From: Hetaerina americana
Taxonomy: Eukaryota > Arthropoda > Insecta > Odonata > Calopterygidae
DNA length: 64,000 bases
Assembly: GCA_022747635.1 (NCBI GenBank)
Contig: JAKTNV010000074.1
Coordinates: forward strand, 496,001 to 560,000
Direction of reading: 5' to 3'
The position numbers were made by a program, and so were the translations under genes. Positions 24,401-37,300 of this stretch are shown here, one piece after another (positions within the stretch are counted from its first letter, which is position 1; the number at the start of each line of letters is the position of its first letter). A model generated the notes under the pieces. The model did no database searches. It was not told the DNA's origin and saw only the letters and a list, made by a program, of their open reading frames with translations.

Positions 24401-24685
24401 TGGGTTGCGGTAGTCCAGTGGGTAGAGCGTTGGACTGCTGACCGGAGGGTCCCGGGTTGGATTCCCGGGCAAGGCACTCTGGGCACCTGCAGCTCCACCC
24501 AAGCTAAAGTGATTTTTCGGGTACCAGGTCATCCTGGGAAACCATAACCGGCACAGGGAAAGGAACTGGCCCCCCTACCCTGATGTGTGAATTTTCACAC
24601 GCCGTATAGGGCTTAGTACTGGGTGATCTCTCCCATCATCTACTAAACCGACCTTCGGGTTGATTACTGTGTTTATGGTTTATAC
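24401..24685 (+). mobile_element. tRNA-derived SINE, family A, best copy
   Basis: The head GCGGTAGTCCAGTGGGTAGA followed by GCGTTGGACTGCTGACC reads as an A-box and anticodon-arm-like region. GGTTGGATTCC is the B box one base off consensus. The body contains GGCACTCTGGGCACCTGCAG, GGCACAGGGAAAGGAACTGG, GTGTGAATTTTCACACG and CTAAACCGACCTTCGGGTTG, ending TTTATGGTTTA. Copies lie at 49987-50236 and 11585-11788. It would be transcribed by RNA polymerase III from the internal boxes. It is flanked on both sides by TA-rich microsatellite. Confidence 0.85.
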
Positions 24686-25100
24686 ATATACATATATATA
24701 TATATACACATACATACACATATGTAAATAATTGTATCCTTCTTTATCAGAACATAAAATAACAAGTCATAACAATAGAAAAATCATCAAATCAAGAGAA
24801 AAATAAGGTAAAAGACAAAACTTCATGAAAATGCACTTAACAGGTACCTGCGGACTGTACAAATAAATAATGTACGAAGCTCTGATTGCAGGAAGAATAT
24901 ATTGTAAACATAAGAAAGAAAACAGATGGATGTTTCAGTCCTACTTGTTATCAACAACCATTGAAAATACCTAATGAATATATAAAAAAAGTGATATTTT
25001 CGAATATTTGAACTTTTGCCTATTGATATCTCACTCTTACTTATCAAATTTCTGCTATTTGCCAGGTCAAGAATTTACTTAAAGCAATTATCCACTCATA

Positions 25101-25295
25101 TGCCGGCCTCGGTGGCGGCGGGGTAACGTCCTCGTCTGCCAATCCATGAGTCGCGGGTTCAATTCCCGCCTGGGTGGGTTTTTCTTCCACCTAGGGCTTG
25201 GGTGTTTGTAATCGTCTTCATTGTTATTCTTTGTTAATAGTCCGATGTAAAGGCCAGAGTGCTGTTTTCGGACTAATGGCTAAATAAAAAAAAAA
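25101..25295 (+). mobile_element. tRNA-derived SINE, family B
   Basis: Head GCCGGCCTCGGTGGCGGCGG then GGTAACGTCCTCGTCTGCC, B box GGTTCAATTCC, and the body TAGGGCTTGGGTGTTTGTAA, GATGTAAAGGCCAGAGTGCT and GTTTTCGGACTAA. It ends in a TAAATAAAAA tail. The second copy at 44940-45142 is highly similar. Confidence 0.85.
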
Positions 25296-25299
25296 TAAT

Positions 25300-26111
25300 A
25301 ATTCCTTATAGTGTGAACAGCACACACTGTGTCCTGGTATGAATGTAGAGAACCTTCTTCATCATCACCTTCACCCAGGGGTTTATCTAAAATTTAATCA
25401 ATACCCTGTTTAGTCATAAATAATCAGTACTACTGTTGTGATAATTTTGGCACCACAACACAATTTGACGATGTAGCTCTTAGAAATCACTCTTTCAGTA
25501 ATCATTCTAATTCTTCATTCTTAGAATTCAGGAAATTTTTTTCTTATTAGACAAATGTCTACATTACTTTTTATGTTTCAGAATCAAATTGTGATTTTTC
25601 ACCATTGTATTCAGTACATCGGCCAGCAATCTTAAGACATTTTGCAGATTAATATGCGTTACATCATTAGAATCAACTTGTTCCAAAATGTTAACTTCGT
25701 CCTCAATCTTCAGCATCATTTATTGTCAAGAAGGGGAATATTTATATTCCGAAGTAACTGAGAAAAACTTAACAAAGAAAACCTTAACCGCTTCACAAAA
25801 TCTGATTGCCTAGTACAATCAGTAGTCAAATTTTAAAATTAAGTAAATAAAATTATTTTTGATTTAGTGTAGTTTTCAAGCGACAAAGCAGGTTTCAATA
25901 ATTTTTATTATTCAAGAGCTCATCACCATTAAAACATGGTACATGGAGGCTGAACAAATCCCATTTAGCATTCACAAGTTATTTATTTTTTTACGCTTCA
26001 TCATGTTAAGATCAGAATTCATTTTCATTCCTCATAATTTGAACTTGTTTGTGAAATGAATTTTATCCCTAAGATGTTCTTACAATGCATAAATTATACA
26101 ACTAACTCTTA
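25300..26111. other. Intergenic, nothing recognised
   Basis: AT-rich sequence without a recognisable exon or repeat, up to the TA target site of the mariner. Confidence 0.5.
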
Positions 26112-27419
26112 CGCGGGTGGTCCCATCAGTACCTGACCCAACAAAGAAAAAACAAATATTTTAGAAAATAAATATGTATATTTTTTCTTCAACATAATAC
26201 CATCCTTTCAGCTGTATACACTTTCCCCAGCAATGTTCAATAAGTTTGATACCCTTTTAATGATTTGAACTGTCTTGCTCCTCAAAATAGCCATTAACTG
26301 CCGGCATCACTTCTTCACGGTTGGAAAATCTTTGACTGCCAAGACATTTTTTCAAGTTTGCGAACAGAAAATAATCCGAGGGGGCTAAATCTGGCTAATA
26401 GGGTGCATGAGGTAGCAATTCCAACTTTATTCCATGAATTTTGGCCATTGCAATAACGGATTTGTGAGCTGATGCATTGTCTTGATGAAACAACAATTTT
26501 TTCTTCGCCAAATGCCGCCCCTTTTGCTTGATTTCTTTGCTCAAACATTTCAATTAGCTAGCATAATACTCGCCAATGATAGTTTTTCCTTTTTCAAGAT
26601 ATTTAATGAAAATTATACCACGTGCATCCCAAAAAACTGATGTCATGACCTTGCCTGCAGATGTAACGGCCTTCGCCTTCTTTAGAGATGGTTTTCCCTT
26701 TTGAATCCATTGTTTTGATTTCTTTTGTCTTGGATGTGAAGTGATGGACCCATGACCCATGTTTTATCCATGGTTCTAAAATGGTGCAAAAATTCTGCTT
26801 TGTAGCTGTGAAACTTTGCTAAACACTCAATTGAAACATCTTCACGACACTGGTTATGCTCGAGTATGAGCAAATGCGGCACCCATCTTGCACACAGCTT
26901 TCTCATGTCCAAATTTTCAGTTAATATGTAATGTACCGCACTTTTTGAAATGCCTACTATGTCTGCTAGTTCATGCACTTTCAGTCGACGATTATCCAGC
27001 ATCACTTTGCGGATTTTCTACACCATTTCTGGATTCATCACCTCATTTGGTCGACCAATGTGATGCTCGTATTGACAGCTCGTATGGCCTCGTTTTAACT
27101 CTGCTACCCGATATTTTACTGTTTTAAATGAAGGAGTAGACTCACCCAGAGTAGAATCCAGTTCAGCTTTTATATTGGTTGGATTGAAGCCTCTCAAATA
27201 TTTAAGTATTGTATTACATAACGATGACCATTTTTCTCCATTTTCACAAATTCACTGAAAATGTTAACTATTGATGGCTGCCAAATAACTACTTAACAAC
27301 ATGGCGTCTTCATATTTGAAAAATATGCTTTCTGGATCGCGTACTTTCTCCTACAGTGACATTTTTTAAAAACTATCACCATCTCTAGGTCAGGCCGGCT
27401 ACTTATGGGACCTCCCTCA
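26112..27419 (-). mobile_element. Mariner element with both TIRs, dead transposase
   Basis: A 1308-bp element flanked by TA on both sides (26110-26111 and 27420-27421), with inverted ends. The left begins CGCGGGTGGTCCCATCAGTA; the right, read on the minus strand, begins TGAGGGAGGTCCCATAAGTA. The minus strand encodes a mariner transposase in pieces: a helix-turn-helix part with RRLKVHELADIVGISKSAVH and LDMRKLCARWVPHLL, the first catalytic region as TMDKTW (the usual acidic residue before the TW replaced), then KRNQNNGFKRE. After a frame change come SAGKVMTSVFWDARGII and KGKTIIGEYY, which hold the second catalytic Asp. The length and TIRs are those of a full-size mariner. Frameshifts make it non-autonomous. 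Confidence 0.9.
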
Positions 27420-27421
27420 TA

Positions 27422-28355
<934 letters not shown>

Positions 28356-28370
28356 ATATACACACTGCAA

Positions 28371-29000
28371 AAACTAGAGCAGGTCGAACAGTTTACGTAT
28401 CTCGGTAGTGTTTTGGACCAACACGGTCAATGTAGTATTGACGTAAGGAGAAGAATTGCGCTAGGCAAGGACGAGGGAGTTGATGAGAGGGACGTTGAGT
28501 AAGGATATTAAGAAAAGACTTGTAAAAACTTTGATATGGAGCGTAGCTGTGTACGGTGCGGAAACGTGGTCATTGAAGCAGGAGGATGGAGGTAGACTGG
28601 AGGCTTTTGAAATGTGGGTGTGGAGAAGAATGGAGAAGGTGAAATGGACCGAGAAGAAGACAAATGAGGAAGGACTTAGTATGGTGGGCGAAGAGAGGGG
28701 CTTGTTGGGAGAAATCCTTTGGAGGCAGGAAAAGTGGATGAAGGGGGTATTGGCCGACAGTGGGATGTTGAAGACTGTAATTGAGGGGAGAATGTTAGGC
28801 AAACGAGGAAAGGGAAGGAACAGGATAGGGATGTTGGACGGGATGAAGGGAGGAAGAAAGTACTCAGAGATGAAGAGGGACCTGATATAGAGTAGGATGC
28901 TGGATTATGTGTTTTGTTAGGAGTCACAAAATGTTTTATTTGGTAGCTTTTTCCATCCAAAAACCTACCTTAACCGGTAGTTTACCTAATAATAATAATA
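28371..29000 (+). mobile_element. 5'-truncated LINE copy, younger than its neighbours
   Basis: Begins within [16 protein letters not shown] and runs to the 3' end CTTAACCGGTAGTTTACC, AATAATAATAATA. An open frame of 136 codons (28480-28890) holds [55 protein letters not shown] and GRMLGKRGKGRNRIGMLDG. It is the same family as 20405-23740, in opposite orientation, and fills the frameshift seen there. An upstream frameshift separates the first segment from this one. Confidence 0.9.
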
Positions 29001-29215
29001 TACACTAATAATAATTTATATACAAAAAAATATATAGATACACACACACACAAATTTATATCACTTCCCTGCTCGCATGAAAAAGATTGACACTAATTTT
29101 GTAGACTTTGTGGCTAAAGAGAAGCACTTCACAAGTTGCCAATTCTCCTTTGAGGAGAGGCATTCATTTTCTCATATCGTTTACTACATAGCAGGAGGGG
29201 CTTCCTTCCTAAATA

Positions 29216-29721
29216 CAGTGGTACCTCGACTTCTGAACTGCTCAACATATGACCTTTTGTCATATTCTATTTTTGCCTCTAGATATGACCTTATTCTCAA
29301 GATATTAACTGTGTTGCTTTTCTTGTGCAGTATATCACAGACTAGGCAAAGTGAACAACAGCGAATTAAAATTTGTTCAAAGGCAAACACTTTCAACAAT
29401 ACGAGCACACTGCACACATGCATTCCCCACTGTATACATCAAGCATCACCTAAAAGACAAAAAAAAAGAAGAAACTGATGACAACTAAACAAAAAACTGA
29501 ATGACCAAACATGAGAAAATTGATTTCAAAAATTGAATGGGAGATTTTTATACAAAATATATAAATAAAATTATTGAATGAAAAATAAAAATTCATGCAC
29601 TCCACTACTTCTAAATCAGGGAATATATCAACTATTTCCCATAAACTAAAATGGAAAACTGGATTTGGAGATATAAACCACAGACAAAAACAAACTATGT
29701 TCTCAGGTCAAGGTACCACAG
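29216..29721. mobile_element. Non-autonomous TIR element, CAGTGGTACC type
   Basis: The left end CAGTGGTACCTCGACTTCTG is preceded by TA (29214-29215). The right end read in reverse is CTGTGGTACCTTGACCTGAG. Such ends are typical of Tc1/pogo-like MITEs. The right target base pair has changed to CA. No transposase remains; a 133-codon open frame inside has no recognisable content. Confidence 0.55.
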
Positions 29722-30370
29722 CATTGGGAAAAATTAAATTATAAACTTGCCAGGCTACTTTTTCTAGCATTTCACGCTTATCTAAAACACCTCATTTTGC
29801 TGACCATATATGGACACCCCTGAATATTTTCATAAATTTTTAATTTTGAAATCTCAACACTTCAGTCATTTGAATTTTAAAATAATACGGTTCAAGTATC
29901 ACATTAATTTAGATTACATTAAAAAAACTAAGGAGTAGACATTTTTGACTAAATGTGTAATTTGTACAAGCAGCGTTGGCCATGGGTTTTAGTTGATTGC
30001 TAGTGGAAAATATACGTATTAAATCCAATATCTTATGCATGGAAAATAGTTCAACAGCAAAATACTGCAGATAAATCTTCCAGAGAACTTCATCTCACAT
30101 CCCAATGACAGCAAATAAGAAAAAAGGAGCAAAAACATAAAATACCAGTTGATATTAGTATGTTCCTGTAAAGTGATCAAAGTGAGGAATTCAAAGATGA
30201 AAATTACAGAGAGAAATCAAATTAGAGGCATGAAAAGAATGCAGCCATTAATCAATGCAAAAATGACAATCCACCATGGGAAGTGTAATAATTTTGTTTT
30301 CTCACTGAAAGTAGTGTAAGGGTTTTTTCCATTTTATTGTTAAAAATTAATGCCATTAGTTGCTGTAAGG
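29722..30370. other. Intergenic, nothing recognised
   Basis: AT-rich, no supported feature. Confidence 0.5.
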
Positions 30371-30890
30371 CTTACAGTATTCCATCCCATTGTTTTGGAC
30401 TCAGACAGGTGTGTATCGATCGACCTTATCAATGAGGAGACCGGTATTTCAGTCGGAACTGTCAACACCATTGTAACAGAGGATCTTGCAATGAGGAAAG
30501 TGTGCGCGAAGCTGGTGCCGAAAGTCTTGAGCGAGGAACAAAAACTTACACGGGTGGAAATTTCCCAAGAAATTTTGGACTGCATCCAGGAAGATGAAGA
30601 TTTTCTCGACAATGTTATTACTTCAATGGATAGCTCAAAAGGAGCTCAAAGGATATCTGTTTGACTCCATCTAGGCGGTTCAAGCGGCAACGAGAAAGGC
30701 TCTCAACAGTATTCTGGGAACCGACTTCCAGTGGGCTTTTGACGAGTGGCAGACGTGCCGAACTAAGTGTATTGATGCAGGAGGAATGATTTTGAAGTTT
30801 ATGAAGTAATTGAAATGACAACTACAATAAATTTTGATTTTTGGAACCAGTCCCGACACTTAAAGTACGGACCCTGTATATGGATGTGTG
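30371..30890 (+). mobile_element. Internally deleted mariner
   Basis: The plus strand encodes the helix-turn-helix part of a mariner transposase (LINEETGISVGTVNTIVTED, AMRKVCAKLVPKVLSEEQK, ILDCIQEDEDFLDNVIT). It then jumps to the C-terminus (AVQAATRKALNSILGTDFQW, FDEWQTCRTKCIDAGG). The catalytic core between them is missing. The right end carries a TIR-like sequence (read in reverse, GGTCCGTACTTTAAGTGTCG). It belongs to the same group as the left half of 40341-41265. Confidence 0.8.
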
Positions 30891-31334
30891 GTGGGATCAG
30901 GCATGTTCTGATTGGTCCTCTGGTCTGAGTCTGTAAAGTCTTTTTCAAGGTCATTGCTCTGTCTATGTGTGTACTGGTATAATCTCTTTCCATACAATCT
31001 CCATCAATAAATACTACATGATAACTTAATGAAAAACATTACACTTAATTTGAAACAGGCTACTAAGGTGATAGCATTTCATAGGAAAAGATTCAAGCTG
31101 AACACTACATATGTAGCACACTACCATAGTAATAAACAACTGGTTAGTTTAAAAGAAAAGGGCAGAGCTCATCTCATATTAGGCACTGATCAAGGTATAA
31201 TGGTTAACATCTTTTCATGTGATATGCCATTAGCATATTTTAATATACACATAAATGTTTGCCAAATTTGGACAAAATAAATTTAATCATTTGACAGAAC
31301 CATTAATGTGCAAAATTTTGGATTTAATAAAACA
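30891..31334. other. Downstream flank of CDC50
   Basis: Contains no recognised element. The 3' untranslated region of the CDC50 gene, or an intron before a last exon, should lie here. Confidence 0.4.
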
Positions 31335-34300
31335 TTACCTTTTTCCACATTTAATGTGAATGAAGAGAAATAGAATGCCTAGTAGGAGGCATATACAGCC
31401 AACTACTACATAAGCAATTCCCAGGAATGGATTTTTTCCTCCAAGTAAGGATGTTGTGGAGAGAATCATTCGCTTTGTGCCACCAAATGATGATACAGGA
31501 TATGCTGAAATGAGGAACAATAGTTATTTAACTATTTAATGCACAAAAAATTTGGATTAAAAAAATATAGATATTGGTTGTACATCGTGTCATGCCCTCA
31601 GGATTGAAGTATATAAAAAATATATTATCCAAATAATCATAAGTTAACCATATATTTTTATTTGGGACGATCTTGATATTAACCTCTAGAATGTTATTAC
31701 ATTGCCATTGAAGTACCATGTTAATCCATAAAATAATGACTTCTTTTCCCAGCTTAATGTGATGCTAAAATATGAGGTAAGACATAGTCAAGAGGTCTTT
31801 AACTTTGGGGATGATTGCTACGGATACAAGGAAAAGCAATTATACACATGACTTCTACTACTATTAAAATATGATCAACCATTAGGCTGGTTTAGAAGAG
31901 TGAAGATGCCTTCCTTTGAAATAGGCTGTTAAGGAGAGCAAACTTCATAAAGAAGAAAGTCAAGCTGAACACTATGGCAACATAATACAATAATTTCAAA
32001 ACATAAAAATCATTTGCCTTAGCCGGGATTTGAAACCGGATGCCTTAATGTCTCACAGGTAGGGGATGCCTTGGTAACTTAAATGGTTCAAGCACTTGGC
32101 CAGAATCGGGGGATCTGGGTTTCAATCCCAGTCAAGACAAATGATTTTTACACATTGAATTGGTAGCATTGTAATGCACAATTAGCAGATTACTCCATTA
32201 AATGTTATTGTTGTGGTCCCGCAGTTTCTTAAACTATGCCCACAGGAAGCTTCTTTCCCAGTGAGATGCAATTTGCCTATCTTATCATAAACATGAATGT
32301 TTGCCAAATTCAGACTCAACAATTTACCACTTGTTTTATCTATTCATATTTTCTTTGATTTATTCTGAAACTGAAGGAGCATGCCACCAAATCAATATTT
32401 TAAAATAAAATTTTGGAGTCATTCCCTATGTATAGTTTTACAACTATAATATTCAATGTAATGCATAGAACATTTTTCATTTTCACAAAAATAGTTTGCA
32501 ATACATTAAAAATGTGACATACGAAAGCAAACTAGGTGATGAAGGAGAAAGGAGCGCCAAAGAGAGAGATGGGATGAAATGCAGAGGGCAATCACAGAAG
32601 TTACAGAGGAGCGGCTGATGAAAAACAGAGACGACGCGAAGAAACCATGGATCACGACAGAGATAAGAAAACAAATAGAAGAAAGAAGAAAATACAAGAA
32701 CGCCAGGAATGATGATGAGGAAAAGGCTCTACAAGAATCTCAACAACCAACTAAGAATGCAAAAAGGATAGCGAGAATTGGATAGAAGGCTGTTGTGAGG
32801 AAATCAACGAAAATATGAAGAAGGGGAATACCGAGACAGCATACTAACTGGAGAAAACATTTTGGAGAAAGGAAAATGAAAAGCAACAGCATCAGGAATT
32901 TTAACGGGAATATACTGATAAAAGATGAAGACATTGGCGATAGAAGGAAGCAATACATTGAAGAACTCTACCATGATTCGAGGCTGCTGGAAGAAAACCT
33001 GATGAAGGACAAGAGAGAAACGGATGATGAAAACCAGGGCCCATACATACTGAGGAGCGAATTCGACAGAGCAGTAAAAGACCTTAAGAAAAACAAAGCT
33101 CCAGGAAAAGACAAAATTGATGGAGACATCAAGGCACTCAGAAACAAAGCCAAGGACAATCTGTATTGAATAATCGAAGATAGCTACAAAGACGGAAGAA
33201 TTCCTGAAGACTTCCAAAGGAAAGTGATGATCCTTGAGACAGCAAATATTTTTCAGCAGCATCCTGACCCCTACTTGAGGTGCTTTGTGGAGAACACTTT
33301 GAGTGAGCATGACGTCCATCAGTTGGGACGCTAAACTGCGGAACCCTTGGCACCTTCCGATAAGAGTAGGCTAAGGCTGATGCCGGGTTTCCCTCTACCC
33401 TTCCATTCCCATCCATCCCAAATGGCACAAATGGCCTTAGATGTCAGTTGCCTCCCACAAAAAACCAAACTAGGAGGGAAAGGAAAATTATTGAGTTCCC
33501 AAATGAAATCCAATTTGGCTTTAGGAAGAACAGACAAACCTGGGAAGCCATACTCTGTCTGAGAATCATGATAGAGAAAACAATAGATGTGAACAAGCAA
33601 CTGCATGTGGCATTGGGAAGCAAGTAGCCACAATGCGAATGAGAGATGGAAGCCATATAGAAGCTAAAATTAACAAAGGAATTAGACATGGATGCAACCT
33701 CTCACCTGCATTGCCTCCTCCAGGTACATTTTCAACATTTACCTAGAGGAGGCAATAAGAGAAGCAGAAAGCATCATATTAAACAGAAATAGGATCAATG
33801 GAGGAGAGATAAGCATGCTATGCTTTGCCGACAATATTGCAATGATAGCAGAAAACCAGGAGCGTCTTCAAAGGCCACTAAACATATTGGATCAAGTTCT
33901 ACAAAGATTGCTCATGAACATAAACAAGACAAAGACTAAAATCCAAATATGTAGAAGACAGAAGCGGAATACAGTAGTCAAACTGAAAGGACATAAATTA
34001 GAGCAAGTGGATTCATTCACCTATCTCAAAAGTACCATCACATGGGATTCAAGAAGCACTACAGACATCTTGCAAAGAATAGCTCAAGCTAAGAGAGCAT
34101 TCCCAATGAAAATACAACTGCTGTGTTCAAAGAATAAAGAACTACAGACGAGGAAACTATACATGAAAACATTCGTATGCAGCATGGCATTCTGTGGAAC
34201 AGAAGCATGGACCATCAGAAAAGCAGACCAGAAAAGACTACAAGCCTTCAAAACCTGGTGCTTGAGGAGGATGCTTAGATTCAATTGGACAGATAAAATA

Positions 34301-37300
34301 AGAAATAGAAGTATACAGAGAAATAGACAATTTCTTTATGCTTCAAAACTACTATCTTAGAATAATATCATTGTCAATTCAATGATGACTAAATACACTA
34401 GAAGAAGTCTTGGCTTCATGATGACAGCCGATATTGCATTGTTTGGTTAATATATTGAAATTAATGAATAATTGTTTTGAAAGTGGACTCCCACATTATT
34501 GTTATAGCTTCTATGCTTGACAGTATTGGAGTGATAGAAGACAAATGTTGATCGTACCTAGAGGAGGCAGTGGGAAACTCAATGCACACAAGACATCAAG
34601 AATAATATATATTACAACCAACATGTCATTTCAACATGGTTTTGCTAGAAATGATACTCAAAACAAAAAGGTACTTTAAAGCTGATCTTGCACTTGAAAG
34701 AGGTCAAATGCTCCACCTCTACACGACAGACCAAGTTTTTTTGATTTTATTGAAACAATCACAGCAGCTTCAAACATGAAACCATGGATAAAATGAATAA
34801 TGAGTTGGGACCAAAATAAAATTTTAGAAATGTGAAGCAGAGTAAATGACAACTGGTTCATATGCAACAAAGTTTCATGCAGTTAAGTCCTCATGATAAG
34901 ACACTGAAAATATAATCTAAGTTAAAGATTTTTAATAATTATTGGTGCTCTACCATTTAAGGCAGACTGTTGATGCGCAAACACTGAGCATTGGTACAAT
35001 TCTTAGCCTTGCTCTACAAGATGCAATCTGACACCTCAGGCTACAATGAAATGTTGTTCTTCAACCCCACACACTTTCCCACATTCTGCATACTTTCCTT
35101 CATTCCCTCCAACACGTCAATACTTTTCCTCAGACTTCTTCATTTTCTATATGTCCTTCCCTCTAACATAGGTTTTTAATATTCTATCACTAAACAATAT
35201 TTTCCACAAATTCCAAGAAACAGCGGGAGATGCCGCAACAGTAACTTTTTTAATGGAGTCATTCAATAAATGTGCATAACAATGCAACAATTTCTAAGTT
35301 TTAAAATCATTTGCCTTGCCTAGGATTTGAACCTGGATTCCTCGAAGTCCAACCAAGTGCTTTAGCCAATTAAGCTACCAAGGCATCTCCTTACCCTCCA
35401 AAATTTTGGGGGCTTTCAAGAAACAAGATTTTTTGATGAAATACCATACATAAAATGTCCAAGGCATTCATAGCTGTGCGCGAAGCACCATAGTCTTTGA
35501 GGTTAAAGCCAACTTTAAACACTTGTGTTTTGCCTTTGACAAATTCAAAGAAACAGCAGGAAAGGCCCCGACAGTAACTTGTGATGGACTCTTTGACTAA
35601 ACGTTCGTTACAACGCAGCGATTTCAGAGTAAAAATCATTTGCCTTAACCGGGAATCAAACCTGGATCCCCCAATGCCTGGCCGAGAGCATTAATCAGTT
35701 AAGCTACCACGGCATCCTCTTACACTCTGAAATTGTCGTGCCATCTCCCAAAAGATTCTGGGAATTTGTCAAAGGAAAAAACTCGATGGTTTTAGGCTTC
35801 ACTTTTTGGAAATCCATTCTAATAAATCGAAAGAGAGATGGTACTTTTTTCCACACTTTATTTTTAAGTCGATCGGTTTTGTCGCATAGGTGACCACCTG
35901 ATGATGTCGCCTATGCGACGAAACCAGTAGACTTAAAAATAAAGTGTGGAAAAAAGTACCATCTCTCTTTCGATTTATTATAAAGGAAAAAACACCAGGG
36001 TTTATAATTGGCTTTAACCTTATGGGTTGTGAAGCTTCACACCCGACTATGAATGCCTGTGACATTTCATGCATGGTATTTTGTGAAAACCTCTTGTTCC
36101 TTTATAGGCCCTGAACTTTTGGAGAATAAGAGGACAACTTAGTAGCTAAACTAGCTAAAGTACTGGACTGGATATCGAGGGATCCGGGTTCAAATCGCAG
36201 CAAAAGCAAATGATTTTTACACTGAAATTGTTGCATTGTAATATTTTCTGCATCTACTTTCCCTGTTTTCTTTGCATCCCTGCCAACTATTATGATCTCT
36301 CCCACCATAACTGGTAATTCTTTCGTTTCAGTCCATTTTACTTTTTCCATCCTTCTCCACACCTATATCACAAAAGCCTACTAGCTATGAATATATTAAT
36401 GCTTAAACTTACATGTCTCTGCCCTGCATGATTCAATCAATAAAATAACCAATTAATTTAAACTTAGTCAATAATTTTTATCTGCACACAATTGAACTGA
36501 AGTTTCAGGGGCTGAGGATATATCTTAGTTGACATCTGAGGTCTGTTCAAAAAGTATCACGAATTTTGAATTTTTGCGGGTTACCTGCATTTGATTTTTG
36601 ATTTTTTTAAGGCATTATGTTGGTACTCATGTCTCTCACTTATGCTGAAAAGTTCAGCCATTTCGAATGTTTAGTTAATTGTTGACAGCTGTTTTGCTTG
36701 GACTTGTTTTGGCTTGTCTTTGATTTTTGCCTGTTCCAAAAAATGGATCAAAGAATCTGTATCAAATTTTGTGTGAAAAACGAAATTAAGTGCACGGCCG
36801 CATTCCGATTGTTGATTGTGGCATATGGAGAAGCTACCTTGGACAAAAGCAATGTTTATTGGTGGTAGAAAATGTTCTCAGAGGGCCGAGAAGACGTGAA
36901 CCACAAAGAGCATGCTGGATGCCCGAGCTCATCAACAACAGACGAAAGCATTGATGAAGTGAAGTAAATAGTGTTGGCCAATCATCGAATCACTGTTAGA
37001 GAAGTTGCTGAGGCCCTAAACATATCGATTGGCTTGTGCCATTCCATTTTTACCAATGATATGGGTTGCCGCGAAATTCGTACCAAAATTGCTTAATTTC
37101 GACCAAAAACAGCAATGCATTAACATTGCTAATGAGGAGTTAGACTCTGTCCGCAACAACCCAAATTTGCTCCTGAGGGTCATAACTGACGAGGAATCAT
37201 GAGTTTAAGGGTATGACGTGGAAACTAAAGCTCAATCATCCCAATGGAAGCTGCAGTACGAGCCAAGACCGAAAATACATGCCATGTTCAGTTGAATGTG

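Larger units (their letters stand above)
32520..34370 (+). mobile_element. Second RTE-like LINE, 5'-truncated and interrupted
   Basis: Plus-strand pieces read as the linker before RT ([50 protein letters not shown]), then RT blocks ([34 protein letters not shown]). After an interruption come [17 protein letters not shown], a catalytic region reading [18 protein letters not shown], and the C-terminal region ([32 protein letters not shown]). The order matches the first LINE but the sequence is clearly a different family. The middle RT blocks between the two halves are missing. Confidence 0.88.

Noticed and set aside
24401..24480. Genuine tRNA gene at the SINE head
   Set aside because: The B box is one base off, acceptor-stem pairing is not evident, and the same head plus body occurs at other loci, so it is a SINE.
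25101..25180. Genuine tRNA gene at the family B head
   Set aside because: The copy at 44940 shares the whole body and tail, which marks a retroposed SINE rather than a tRNA gene.
35898..35924. Confident call of a hammerhead ribozyme
   Set aside because: One extra base separates CTGATGA from the stem, and pairing for stems I and III could not be shown, so only a resemblance is reported.
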